This document shows, one piece after another, positions 18,078 through 26,979 of a stretch of 64,000 bases of DNA. Numbering within the stretch: the first letter of the stretch is position 1; the number at the start of each line of letters is the position of its first letter. Under the pieces are notes generated by a model, which had not been told where the DNA came from, did not search any database, and was given only the letters and a program-made list of their open reading frames with translations. The translations under genes and the position numbers were made by a program. Source of the stretch: Ferrithrix thermotolerans DSM 19514 (GTDB taxonomy: Bacteria > Actinomycetota > Acidimicrobiia > Acidimicrobiales > CAIXPF01); NCBI GenBank assembly GCA_945906305.1, contig CAMDQT010000008.1:1-64000 (forward strand), given 5' to 3'.

Positions 18078-18476
18078 CTAGGTGCCGCCGATCTCGATGG
18101 TGATGGTGCCGCTGGGATGAAGCGAACACGCCCCAGTGAGGGTGGCGGCTTCGGAGAAGCGTTTGGTCAGGCGCTGCCCGGCCGCCACGGTGAACGGCCC
18201 CACCACATGGGTGCTGGAGTCGTTGTTGACCACCACCAGGCGGTCGCGCAGTTGGAAACGCAGATCGGCAGGAATGAGCTCGACCGGATCGCCTGCCGCC
18301 AGGCGATCCGCCGTGCCAATCGGTATGACGATCACCCGGTCGGTGCCCGACGCGGCGTGCAGCACCCTGCTGAGGCCGACGGTGGCTCCAACCAAGGCCA
18401 ACCCGGCGAGGAAATAGCGCCACGCCGTAGTCCTCGCCTGGCTCGGTCGGGGCGCGCGATGGGGGGCATCGTTCAT
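18078..18476 (-). CDS. Membrane-anchored cupredoxin-like protein
   Basis: The protein of 132 residues has one N-terminal membrane segment (WRYFLAGLALVGATVGLSRV). A small beta domain follows, with LVVVNNDSSTHVVGPFTVAAGQ and SEAATLTGACSLHPSGTITIEI. The histidine, cysteine and second histidine match three type-1 copper ligands. The axial methionine expected in CxxHPxM is absent because the sequence is CSLHPSG. It may bind copper with altered chemistry or act as a sorting or carrier domain. It is convergent with corA and divergent from the dioxygenase. Confidence 0.65.
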   Translation of the reverse strand: MNDAPHRAPRPSQARTTAWRYFLAGLALVGATVGLSRVLHAASGTDRVIVIPIGTADRLAAGDPVELIPADLRFQLRDRLVVVNNDSSTHVVGPFTVAAGQRLTKRFSEAATLTGACSLHPSGTITIEIGGT

Positions 18477-18660
18477 GGTCTCACCGCAACCAGCATGACG
18501 CCGTTGCTGGCATCGGGCCCGGCGCCTTGACCATGGGGCCCTAGAGGCTCGACGCTGGAGGGTGACATCGCGACCAGCCTACGGAGGTTGACCACCTCAA
18601 GGTTCGCTACGCTCGCGTCGAGGCGGACGGCAGTCCGTGCCTGGGGAAGGATGTAGCGCG

Positions 18661-19494
18661 ATGGCTCTGTCGGCGCGACCGTTGACGGTTCACCTCGGTG
18701 CGGAAGTCAGCGGGATCGACCTGCGCGATCCCTCCGACGCCGACGTGAAGGAACTCGAGGACCTGCTCTTGCAGTACCTCGTCCTGTTTTTCCGCGACCA
18801 ACCGCTGAGTGCCGCGCAGCAGGTGTCGTTGGGCCGACGTTTCGGTGAGTTGCATCGGCACTCCGTCGCCGAAACCGTCGTTGGACATCCCGAGCTGATC
18901 GTGTTGGAAAACGACGCACGGAGAGCGCCGAATGTCGACGCCTGGCATACCGACGTGACCATGGATCCCGAACCGCCGATGGGCTCGATCCTGCGGGCGG
19001 TGGAGGTGCCCACGGTGGGTGGGGACACCATCTGGGCGTCGATGTATGCGGCCTATGAGGCGTTGGGTCCCTCGTTGCAGGCAATGTGTCGGGAGCTCAC
19101 CGCGGTGCACCACTATCCGACCTCCTTCCGGACCGCCGTACTGCGTCAACCCGACGGTTACGCCAAGCTTGAGCGTTATGACCGCGAGCATCCTTTGGTC
19201 GAGCACCCCGTGGTGCGACGCCACCCCCGTACCGGCCGCTACGGGCTGTTCGTGAACTCGACGTTCACCAAGTACATCAAGGGCATGGGCCGCAAGGAGG
19301 GGGCGGCGTTGCTCAGGATGCTCAACGAGCACATCGCCAGCCGGCCCGAGTTTCAGGTTCGCTTCAAATGGGAGCCAGGTTCGATTGCGTTTTGGGACAA
19401 CCGTTGTACCCAGCACTATGCCGTCGCGGACTACTTTCCGCAGCACCGCTTGATGCATCGGGTGACCATCGCGGGGGATCGGCCCGTGGGCTGA
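18661..19494 (+). CDS. TauD/TfdA-family Fe(II)/2-oxoglutarate dioxygenase
   Basis: The 277-residue product has the facial iron triad: histidine 96 and aspartate 98 in AWHTDVTMD and histidine 266 in MHRVTIAGD. The opening HLGAEVSGIDLRDPSDADV is typical of taurine, alkylsulfate and 2,4-D dioxygenases. Family enzymes hydroxylate next to sulfonate, sulfate or ether groups, releasing sulfite, sulfate or phenol. The chain stops just after GDRPVG, so the usual 2-oxoglutarate arginine further on may be missing or supplied by nearby arginines. The ATG at 18661 follows GGAAGGA, which decided the start. Substrate unknown. Confidence 0.85.
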   Translation: MALSARPLTVHLGAEVSGIDLRDPSDADVKELEDLLLQYLVLFFRDQPLSAAQQVSLGRRFGELHRHSVAETVVGHPELIVLENDARRAPNVDAWHTDVTMDPEPPMGSILRAVEVPTVGGDTIWASMYAAYEALGPSLQAMCRELTAVHHYPTSFRTAVLRQPDGYAKLERYDREHPLVEHPVVRRHPRTGRYGLFVNSTFTKYIKGMGRKEGAALLRMLNEHIASRPEFQVRFKWEPGSIAFWDNRCTQHYAVADYFPQHRLMHRVTIAGDRPVG

Positions 19495-19547
19495 GAGCCC
19501 CGTGGGCGAATCGAGTCCGACCGCAATCCTCCCCGGGTCAGCGGCGC

Positions 19548-20768
19548 CTACCAGAGCGGGCCGGCCACGACGCCCTTGTCGTGTAGCAGCCCGATCTCGT
19601 GCTCGGACAAACCGAGAACCTCGTTGAGGACCTCATCGGTGTGTTGGCCGAGAATGGGCGCTGGCGCCGGTCGTTCGCGAGGCAATTCACTGAAGGCGAG
19701 CGGTGAACCGGGGAGCAGTACTCGACCGACGCCGGGTTGATCCACCTTGTGGAACATGGGGTTGGCGATGGAGCATCTCGGGTCCTCACCGACGAGCTGG
19801 CTGAAGGTTTGGTAGGGGCCCCAGCAGACGCCGTGCTCGTCGAAGGTCTCGCGCAGCTCGGTGAGGGTGTGCCGCGCGATGAACGGCGCAAGGAAGGCCG
19901 CAATGGCGTCGCGGGCCTGGAACCGATCGCCTTCCTTGCGGAGGTCGACGCCGAGGGCCTTCTCGATGGCCGGCAGGTGCTCGGTGATTGCGGTGGCGTC
20001 GGCCAGGCTCTGCCATTGCTTGAGGCTTATGGCCACCACCATGATCCGTCGCCCGTCCCCGGTGGCAAAGTCGCGGCCGAACGCGCCGTAGAGGTCGTTG
20101 CCGATCTGGCTGCGCTCCTCGTGGGTGAGCTGCGCCTGAGCGAGGTAACCGAGGTTGGCAACCATGGCGAAGGCCACGTCGGTGAGTGACACCTTGACGA
20201 GCTGGCCATCCCCGCAACGCGTGCGGTAACGCTCCGCCGCGAGCAGACCGACCGCCGCTGTGAGGCCCGTGGCGGTGTCCCAGGCCGGCAGCACATGGTT
20301 GGTGGGCATCATCGAGCCGGTCGGCCCGGTTGCGTAGGCGAAGCCGGATGAGGGATTGACCGTGTAGTCCACCGCGGTGGACTCGTCGGGATTGCCGATG
20401 ATGTTGACGTAAATCAGGTCGGATCGACGTGCCCGCAGGGCAGCGTCGCTAAGCCAACTGCCCTCAGGGAAGTTGGACAGGAAGATGCCCGCGTCGGGAC
20501 CGGGCTGGGTGATGATCTCCTGTATGAGCTCACGACCCTCCGGCCGCCGCAGGTCTACCTGAATCGATCTTTTGCCCTTGTTGAGTCCGGCCCAGAACAG
20601 GCTGACGCCTTCCTCGGTGACCGGCCATCGGTTGAAGTCGAGACCGCCGCCGATGGCGTCGAAACGGATCACGTCGGCGCCGAGTTGGGCGAGGGTCATA
20701 CCACCAAGAGGTGCGGCGACGAAGGCCGAACCCTCGACGATCCGCAGGCCTGACAGAACTGGCGTCAC
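19548..20768 (-). CDS. mct: Probable 2-methylfumaryl-CoA isomerase (mesaconyl-CoA C1-C4 CoA transferase)
   Basis: This 406-residue class III CoA-transferase has an N-terminus (LRIVEGSAFVAAPLGGMTL, AQLGADVIRFDAIGGGLDF, RWPVTEEGVSLFWAGLNKGK) that matches the Mct proteins of the 3-hydroxypropionate bicycle far better than general CaiB proteins. VDYTVNPSSGFAYATGPTG, LYGAFGRDFATGDGRRIMVV and the ending GLLHDKGVVAGPLW agree. Mct moves CoA within mesaconate from C1 to C4. It starts with GTG preceded by GGAGGAG. No other bicycle gene (mch, mcl, meh) is in the window, so the physiological use is open. Confidence 0.78.
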   Translation of the reverse strand: MTPVLSGLRIVEGSAFVAAPLGGMTLAQLGADVIRFDAIGGGLDFNRWPVTEEGVSLFWAGLNKGKRSIQVDLRRPEGRELIQEIITQPGPDAGIFLSNFPEGSWLSDAALRARRSDLIYVNIIGNPDESTAVDYTVNPSSGFAYATGPTGSMMPTNHVLPAWDTATGLTAAVGLLAAERYRTRCGDGQLVKVSLTDVAFAMVANLGYLAQAQLTHEERSQIGNDLYGAFGRDFATGDGRRIMVVAISLKQWQSLADATAITEHLPAIEKALGVDLRKEGDRFQARDAIAAFLAPFIARHTLTELRETFDEHGVCWGPYQTFSQLVGEDPRCSIANPMFHKVDQPGVGRVLLPGSPLAFSELPRERPAPAPILGQHTDEVLNEVLGLSEHEIGLLHDKGVVAGPLW

Positions 20769-20961
20769 GTAGGGCTCCTCCCTTTGGTGCTTTACCGGGG
20801 TGCTGGTGCTCGAACGCTACTCCCTGTTCGGTGAGGTCGGGCGGTTGGTGACATCAAGCAGTCACGGTGGCGCGCTCGTGGCTCCGTTACCATCTCGCCG
20901 CCGGGCAGCGCGAGTTTGACGTGGTGGCCGTGGTGTGGCCTGCGAGCACAGGAGCGAGACC

Positions 20962-21855
20962 ATGAGTGACGAAACGGTGCTGCTGGAGAAAGACGGAACC
21001 ACTGCCCGGCTTATTCTGAATCGGCCCGAGAAGGGAAACGCTCTGCCCTTCGACTCGCTCGATCTGTTGGTCGATCTGCTGCATGAGGCCGAGGACGACG
21101 ACGACGTGAAGGTCATCGTGCTCAAGGGCCGCGGCGCATCGTTCTGTACGGGCGACGACTTCGATGATGTGGCCGTCGCCTACGGTCACGTCAATGCCAA
21201 GCCGGGCCAACGGCCACCGCGGACCAGCCAACGCCAGCGACTGGCCATCGATCGCCGGCTCGGTCGGGCCGTGGCGGCGTTCCAGAATTCGGCCAAGCCG
21301 GTGCTCGCCCAGGTGCATGGCCACTGCGTTGGGATGGGGATGTTTCTGGTGGAGGTCAGCGATTTGGCGCTGTGCGCCCATTCCACCCGGTTCAGCCACG
21401 CCGAACAGCGACTAGGGCTGGCCGGTAACACCTTCAACCTCGCCACGCTGATTGTTCTGTACGGTCCGAAGAAGGCCCGTGAGCTGTTGCTGTTCGGTGA
21501 TCAGTTCGATGGCCCGACCGCGGAGAAGCTCGGCCTGGTCAATCTCAGCGTGCCCGACGGCGAGCTGGAGACCACCGTGGCGGCTTGGGTGGAAAAAGTC
21601 GCGCGTAATTCCAAGGATGCGCTCGTGGTGGGTAAGGCAGCCCACAGCATGGCCCTGGCCTCGTTGGGGATGAGCAACTACGTCTATGGCGGGATGGTCG
21701 GCCATGCCCTGGGCACCAACGTGAAGTTCGAGCCGGGCGACTTCAACTTCTTTCGGGAGCGGCGCGACGGGGGCACCAAGGCGGCGTTCCAGGGCCGCGA
21801 CAGCCATCACCGCACGGGCGCCGAACCGACCGAGGACCAAGGCGACGCCCTGTAG
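20962..21855 (+). CDS. Enoyl-CoA hydratase/isomerase family protein
   Basis: The protein of 297 residues is a crotonase with the first oxyanion loop GRGASFCTGDDFDDVAVAY and the second HGHCVGMGMFLVEVSDLALC. An unusual basic insertion (GQRPPRTSQRQRLAIDRRLG) follows the first loop. Only one of the two hydratase acids is evident (FSHAEQRLGL), since the first is replaced within GMGMFLVE. Isomerase, hydrolase or lyase activity is therefore as likely as hydration. The C-terminal tail after residue 280 is long and polar. AGGAG lies six bases before the chosen ATG. It is divergent from mct. Confidence 0.8.
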   Translation: MSDETVLLEKDGTTARLILNRPEKGNALPFDSLDLLVDLLHEAEDDDDVKVIVLKGRGASFCTGDDFDDVAVAYGHVNAKPGQRPPRTSQRQRLAIDRRLGRAVAAFQNSAKPVLAQVHGHCVGMGMFLVEVSDLALCAHSTRFSHAEQRLGLAGNTFNLATLIVLYGPKKARELLLFGDQFDGPTAEKLGLVNLSVPDGELETTVAAWVEKVARNSKDALVVGKAAHSMALASLGMSNYVYGGMVGHALGTNVKFEPGDFNFFRERRDGGTKAAFQGRDSHHRTGAEPTEDQGDAL

Positions 21856-21909
21856 GGTTCGCGTCACACCGGCCGAGCGGCGGCTGGAATGATTGCTCCA
21901 GGGGTTGTG

Positions 21910-22827
21910 ATGGACTTCGGTATCCACCTGCCACAGCTAGGTCGCCAGGCGACGCGGGCAAATCTCAAGAAACTGGCGGTCCGGGCCGACGAGTTGGGCT
22001 TCCACTCTGGTTGGGTGTCGGACCACGTTGCTTGGCCTACGGCGGCATTGGAGTCCAAGTACCCCTACACCGACGATGGGTCCTTTCCCGCCGACGCCGA
22101 TATGTCGTGGCTGGATCCTCTGGGCAGCTTGTTCTTTGTGGCGGCGGTGACCGAACAATTGCGGCTCGGCGTCACGGTACTGATCTTGGGCTATCGCTGG
22201 CCGATCCTCACGGCCAAGGCTTGGGCCAGCCTCGATGTGCTCTCGGAGGGGCGGGCCATCGTCGGTGTCGGGGTCGGTTGGATGCGTGAGGAGTTCGAGG
22301 TGCTCGGCATGCCTTACGACCATCGTGGCGCCCGAGCCGATGAACAGCTCGAGTTGTACCAGGCGTGTTTCAGCCAGGACCGGCCCAGCTTCGATGGTCG
22401 CTATTACCAGATTCCCGAAATTGGCTTCGCCCCCAAGCCGGTGCAGCAGCCGATGCCTATCTGGGTTGGTGGAGACACCGAGCCGGCCTTCCGTCGTACG
22501 GTGAAGTATGGATCGGCCTTCCACGCGGCTTTCCAGCCGATCGACGAGGTTGCCGCGGCATGGGCCCGTATCGGTGAGTTGGCCGACGAGGCGGGTCGAG
22601 ATCGATCCGAGATCACCCTGTCCATCCGGCTCTACCTCGATCCGCAAGGGGCGATGTCCCCGGCGAAGTCGGTATCGGGTTCAACCGAGCAGATGGCGGA
22701 CACCATTGGTCGCTGGCGGGATATCGGCGTCGGGCACCTGTTGGTAGACCCGGTGGTCCGCGGCGGCGTCGATGCCCGTATCGAAGCAATGGAACACCTG
22801 ATGAGCGAGGTTCGGCCCCGCCTGTAA
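21910..22827 (+). CDS. LLM-class F420-dependent oxidoreductase (TIGR03619-like)
   Basis: The 305-residue barrel protein starts MDFGIHLPQLGRQATRANLK. It carries FHSGWVSDHVAWP, LGVTVLILGYRWPILTAKAW and GRAIVGVGVGWMREEFEVLG, the usual signatures of the large mycobacterial F420-dependent TIGR03619 group. Such proteins oxidise or reduce unknown substrates with F420. The frame is open from 21889, but the ATG at 21910 gives the standard N-terminus and has AGGGG upstream. It is downstream of a crotonase in the same direction. Confidence 0.87.
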   Translation: MDFGIHLPQLGRQATRANLKKLAVRADELGFHSGWVSDHVAWPTAALESKYPYTDDGSFPADADMSWLDPLGSLFFVAAVTEQLRLGVTVLILGYRWPILTAKAWASLDVLSEGRAIVGVGVGWMREEFEVLGMPYDHRGARADEQLELYQACFSQDRPSFDGRYYQIPEIGFAPKPVQQPMPIWVGGDTEPAFRRTVKYGSAFHAAFQPIDEVAAAWARIGELADEAGRDRSEITLSIRLYLDPQGAMSPAKSVSGSTEQMADTIGRWRDIGVGHLLVDPVVRGGVDARIEAMEHLMSEVRPRL

Positions 22828-22850
22828 CCGGTGGCTATGCGGGTGATGGC

Positions 22851-23600
22851 TTAGTGGGCGTTGAGGGGGTTGCGTTGGGTCTGCACGCCAGCGAGGTGAT
22901 GGAAGTCGTTGGCGGTTAGCACCACCCGCCGTTCGCCACTTACCCGGATGGTGGTGATGGAGGTGTGGTGTATCGCCATGACGGTGTCCACCCGTGACTC
23001 GAAGCAGTGGGCCAGATAAGCGCCGATTACGCCCCCATGGCAGGTGACCACGACGCGTTGGCCCACATGGGCGGCGGCGATCGCATCGATGGCGCTGATG
23101 ACACGATGGCGGAACGATGCCGGGTCCTCGCAATGCGGGTAGGCGTCGTAGCGGCGCTCGCGGTGGGCCCGCGAGAAGATCTCCACCAGTTCGGCCTTGG
23201 TATACACGTCGAGCAGCGCCTTGTCCGCAGGGAAGGACTCCCAGGGGTTGACCTCTCTGATCTCGTGCTCGTGGCGAGTTTGGAGGCCATGGTGGGCGGC
23301 AATGGCCGACGCGGTGGCGATGGCTCGTTGCATGGTCGAGCAGAACACCGCATCGAGTTCGGTGCTGGCGAGACGGTCACCCACCGCTTCGGCTTGGCGT
23401 CGACCGAGATCGGTCAACGGCGGGTCGTAGGCGTCACCCATGGTCATACCATCGAAGAAGAACTGCTCGCCGTGACGCACCAGCAGCAACTCGCACAGTC
23501 CGTCAAGGGAGGCCAGGAACGGGTTGTCGAGGTCGACGCTGCGGACACGGGCGGAAGGATTCACCCCCCGAACATACTGTTCGGACTCCGCGTCCGGCAC
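22851..23600 (-). CDS. Histidine phosphatase (phosphoglycerate mutase-like) family protein
   Basis: The 249-residue product has the catalytic RHG in LCELLLVRHGEQFFFDG and the PLTDLGRRQAEAVGDRLAS segment. The second half contributes VVVTCHGGVIGAYLAHCF with the second active-site histidine and the HHTSITTIRV ending. Branch-1 histidine phosphatases hydrolyse small phosphate esters or act as mutases; the substrate is unknown here. The first ~35 residues precede the fold and may be over-extended, with a later GTG as an alternative start. It is convergent with one LLM gene and divergent from the next. Confidence 0.88.
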   Translation of the reverse strand: MPDAESEQYVRGVNPSARVRSVDLDNPFLASLDGLCELLLVRHGEQFFFDGMTMGDAYDPPLTDLGRRQAEAVGDRLASTELDAVFCSTMQRAIATASAIAAHHGLQTRHEHEIREVNPWESFPADKALLDVYTKAELVEIFSRAHRERRYDAYPHCEDPASFRHRVISAIDAIAAAHVGQRVVVTCHGGVIGAYLAHCFESRVDTVMAIHHTSITTIRVSGERRVVLTANDFHHLAGVQTQRNPLNAH

Positions 23601-23650
23601 TCCGCCGTACGGTGCTTGCCTTTTTTCGGGTTGGTGCCATTCAATACGAC

Positions 23651-24778
23651 ATGGACTTCAACCTGTTTAGCAACTTCACCGTCGGTCGACGGGCCGAACT
23701 TGAGGCCGGTTTGGCCGGGTTACGGGTGGATCTCTACCAGCGGATGCTGGAGGAAACCGCACAGATCGCCGCTGCTGCGGACGAGTGGGGTTTCGCCGGG
23801 TTCGGTCACCCTGAACACCACCTGCAGATCGAAGGCTTGGAGCCCTCCAACGATCTCGCGGCCATGGCGATGTTTCTTGGTCAGCACACCAAGCGGATGA
23901 AGGTGATCTCCTGCGGCTGGGTGTCCACCACGCAGAACCCGCTGCGCGCCGCCGAGACCATCGCCACTCTGGACAACATGCTTCGCGGTCGGTTCTCCTT
24001 CGGTCTGGTCCGGGGGTACCAGTACCGCTGGGTCGAGAACTTCAAGATCCGTCCGGAGCTGACTGCGGTCGGACCGTGGAACAAGGACAGCGCGGAGGAC
24101 AACCTGAATCGCGCGTACTTCGCCGAGTACATCGAAGTGGTGACGAAGGCCTTGACCTCGAGGACCTTCTCCCACCAGGGCGAGTTCTGGCAGTTCCCCG
24201 CCACCGGCATGGTGAACCCGCACCTGCACCGGGTGTACACCGAGATGGGGGCCGGAGTGCGAGAGGACATGACCTTCGACGAGGTGGGCATCGCTCCCCG
24301 GCCCTACCAGCAGCCGATGCCGCAGATGTACGCCGGCTTCAGTTCTTCGCTGCGGACCGCGCTGTTTTGGGCTCGTTACAAGGGCCGACCCATCGTGATG
24401 AGCGACAACTACGAGTTCTGTGACCTGTTGTGGTCGAAATACCGCGAGGAGGCCCTCAAATGGGGCCACGAGCTGGAACGGGGCAGTGAGGGAGCATGGG
24501 GCGGTATCGTCGTCTGCGCGCCGACCGACCTCGAAGCACAGCGGCAGTTCGAGGACATGGCCTGGTTCTGGGACACGTGGCAGGTGCCCTTCGGGAGCGC
24601 AACGCCGGAGCTGTTGGTCGGCAGCCCCGACACCATCAGCGCCAAGATCGAGGCGGCTCAGGCCCGGTTCAACCCGACCGAGGCGTTCATGATCATCCCG
24701 CAGGGCATACATCCGGCCAGCCAGGTTTGCGACTCGTTGGAGTTGTTCGCGAGCAAGGTCATGGCCCGATTCCGCTGA
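23651..24778 (+). CDS. LLM-class flavin-dependent oxidoreductase
   Basis: This product of 375 residues is longer than the other LLM proteins here. MDFNLFSNFTVGRRAELEAG, EWGFAGFGHPEHHLQIEGLE and RFSFGLVRGYQYRWVENFKI resemble the bacterial luciferase alpha-type monooxygenases that use reduced FMN. GVREDMTFDEVGIAPRPYQQ precedes the C-terminal half. The ATG at 23651 begins the conserved N-terminus. A GTG at 23612 would add 13 residues and has a TACGGT hexamer across it, which makes it less likely. It is the last catabolic-type gene before the polysaccharide locus. Confidence 0.82.
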   Translation: MDFNLFSNFTVGRRAELEAGLAGLRVDLYQRMLEETAQIAAAADEWGFAGFGHPEHHLQIEGLEPSNDLAAMAMFLGQHTKRMKVISCGWVSTTQNPLRAAETIATLDNMLRGRFSFGLVRGYQYRWVENFKIRPELTAVGPWNKDSAEDNLNRAYFAEYIEVVTKALTSRTFSHQGEFWQFPATGMVNPHLHRVYTEMGAGVREDMTFDEVGIAPRPYQQPMPQMYAGFSSSLRTALFWARYKGRPIVMSDNYEFCDLLWSKYREEALKWGHELERGSEGAWGGIVVCAPTDLEAQRQFEDMAWFWDTWQVPFGSATPELLVGSPDTISAKIEAAQARFNPTEAFMIIPQGIHPASQVCDSLELFASKVMARFR

Positions 24779-24812
24779 GCTTGGGGCCCGGTCAGGTGGT
24801 ACCCGGCCGGAT

Positions 24813-26753
24813 TCAGCGGGTTATACCGCTGCCCTTGGTCGGCCCCTCCGCTGGCGCCTCGCCGTTGGTGTCGATGCCGAGATGGGCCCGCAGGTTGTCC
24901 AGTAGCGCCGGGTTGGCCGTGGTGCTCGAACTGACGAGCGGTTTGGCCATGGCGGACGATGCGGCCGGTCGAGCGGATCGGGCTTCGGCGGGGAGCGTCG
25001 CGTCGACGAGATTGCGATTAGCCGGAGGCGAGTAGGAGGCGACGCGCTTGGTGGCGCTGGCCGTCGCGGGCGACGGATTGTGCCGGGGCGGCGCCGGGGC
25101 GGCGCCGGTTTCGCGGTTGGTGCTGGCCGCCATCCTCGGGGGGTTCGAGGTCATGGAGCCTTTTGCCTCGCCTCGGGCCACCTTCGAACGGCGACGTCGG
25201 CCGCGCCTGGTCCGCTCGGCGTCGGCCTCGTAGCCGTAGCCGTAGCGGCCGTTGCGCTGCTCGGTGGACTGGTTGAGAACGGTGCCGATAACTCGGGCAT
25301 CGACGTGGCTGAGCGATTCGAGAGCGCGGCTGATGTCGCGTCGTCTGGACACCCCAGCGGTGGTGACGAACAGGGTTCCGTCCACCGCTCGGGCGATGGT
25401 GAGGGCATCCGCGACGGGCAACACCGGCGGAGCGTCAACGATGACGGAGAATCCACGCTCGACGAGTTCCTGCAACACCGCAGGAAAGGTCGGGACTCCG
25501 CTGAGCTGTTCCGCCGGCCATAACAAGTCGGCGGCGTTGGTTGGGCTCGGACCCGAGGTGATGATGTACAGCTCGGGGCAGCCCTCCACAAGTTGCATCG
25601 CGTCGTCGAGCGAATCGGTACCGAGCATGACGTTGGTGAGGCCAACGTCGTTGGGAAGGCCGAATCGCTTAGCGATCATCGGACGCCGCAGGTCGGCGTC
25701 AACCAGCACCGTCGGTGTGCCGCTTCGCGCCATTGCCACCGCGAGGTGGCCGGCGACCACGGACTTGCCTTCGCCAGGCCGGGCCGACGTGATCTGGATC
25801 GTGCGCAGGCCGCCACGGAGGCCGACGAATTGCACGGCCGCACGAAGATTGCGGAACGTTTCGCTGAGCAACGTGTTGTGCAGTGGGTCGATGATCTCCG
25901 AAGACAGTCGTCGAGAGACCTTGGGAATCTGTGAGAGCGTGGTAGCTGCGCCGGTCACCCGCTCTAGGCGGTCCTTCGAACGGATTCGATCGTCGATGAA
26001 TTCACGCATGAACGCCAGGCCGACGCCCATCATCAGACCAAGCACCGCCGCCATGGTGGCGGTACGCGCTGGCGTGGGGCTGAAGGGCCGCGTCGGCCGG
26101 ATCGCGGCGGAGAGCACCTGGGCATTGGAGGCGGCGGCAAGGTCGCTCATCAGGTCCAGGCCGTTCGTGTATTGCTCGTACAGCGCGATCTGGCGGTCAA
26201 CGGCGTCACGCTGGGCGCTGAGCGTGGTGTCTTTCGGGTCGAATCGGGTTCGCTGGGTCTTGAGCTCGTCAAGTTTCTCGGTGATGGCCCGTCGGGTGTT
26301 CGCCGAGCTATTGACGATGCGCTCGCTGCGCAGGGCGATGTAGGTCTCCGCGTAGGTGTCCGCCGCGAGCACGACCAAGTCAGGCAACGGGCCCTCTGCG
26401 GTGAAGGTGATGAGGTCGGCGGACTTGGACTGGCCAGCGACGGACACCTTGGCCTTGAAACCGAGCCGTGCCGCGACGGCGTCGCTGACCAGTCGGCTCT
26501 TGGCAAACACCAACTCATTTTCAAGTTGCCGTGCGACATCGCGAACCCCGCTCGCGGTCGGATCGAGGCTTTGGTTGGCGGTTTGCGCCGACATCAGAAT
26601 CTGTGTTTGGGCTCGGTACTGCTTCGGCTGGGAGACGGACCAAGCGAACGCCGCCCCCCCGGCGAGGATGGTCACGGCGACGATCAGCCACCACCTACGT
26701 CGAAGGACCGACAGGTATTCCGCCAACGTCAACTCGGGCGAGTAGTGCTCCAC
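24813..26753 (-). CDS. Chain-length regulator/BY-kinase (Wzc-type tyrosine autokinase)
   Basis: The 646-residue protein joins a Wzz/LPS chain-length domain to a bacterial tyrosine kinase. It has membrane helices at about 24-44 and 232-252 with an extracytoplasmic coiled region between them. Cytoplasmic ATP motifs are Walker A RPGEGKS (lysine 330), Walker A' LVDADLRRP and Walker B VIVDAPPVLP. A short tyrosine-bearing stretch (GRYGYGYEADAER) follows, then a ~120-residue low-complexity Ala/Pro tail. Such proteins control exopolysaccharide polymer length through autophosphorylation. I chose GTG 26753 because AAGGAG lies ten bases upstream and the protein then begins at the conserved SPELTLAEYLSVLRRRWW. 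It bounds the locus on the left. Confidence 0.9.
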   Translation of the reverse strand: MEHYSPELTLAEYLSVLRRRWWLIVAVTILAGGAAFAWSVSQPKQYRAQTQILMSAQTANQSLDPTASGVRDVARQLENELVFAKSRLVSDAVAARLGFKAKVSVAGQSKSADLITFTAEGPLPDLVVLAADTYAETYIALRSERIVNSSANTRRAITEKLDELKTQRTRFDPKDTTLSAQRDAVDRQIALYEQYTNGLDLMSDLAAASNAQVLSAAIRPTRPFSPTPARTATMAAVLGLMMGVGLAFMREFIDDRIRSKDRLERVTGAATTLSQIPKVSRRLSSEIIDPLHNTLLSETFRNLRAAVQFVGLRGGLRTIQITSARPGEGKSVVAGHLAVAMARSGTPTVLVDADLRRPMIAKRFGLPNDVGLTNVMLGTDSLDDAMQLVEGCPELYIITSGPSPTNAADLLWPAEQLSGVPTFPAVLQELVERGFSVIVDAPPVLPVADALTIARAVDGTLFVTTAGVSRRRDISRALESLSHVDARVIGTVLNQSTEQRNGRYGYGYEADAERTRRGRRRRSKVARGEAKGSMTSNPPRMAASTNRETGAAPAPPRHNPSPATASATKRVASYSPPANRNLVDATLPAEARSARPAASSAMAKPLVSSSTTANPALLDNLRAHLGIDTNGEAPAEGPTKGSGITR

Positions 26754-26966
26754 AGACGCAGGTCTCCTTGCTCGGTGCCGTTCTACTGTACGGCGGGGAA
26801 GTGGCGTAGCGTTGCCGTTGGGCGTCAAACACCACGACGCCGCTCAGTGGCCGTTGGGGCACTGTTGCCCGGGTCGGTCCTTGGTGAGAGTACGCATTCG
26901 GTACGAGCACGCAATCGGTCGAAAGCCCCGGTTTGGCGCGGCGGTTTTTGTTGGCTGGCTCGGCTC

Positions 26967-26972
26967 TAGACT
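26967..26972 (+). promoter_or_regulatory. Candidate -10 element of a leaderless cysC transcript
   Basis: TAGACT ends seven bases before the cysC ATG at 26980, and no Shine-Dalgarno sequence is visible there. In actinobacteria a -10 hexamer at this distance commonly gives a transcript that starts on the A of ATG. The -35 region (TTTTTG, 16 bases upstream) is weak. Confidence 0.4.
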
Positions 26973-26979
26973 TGCTGGC

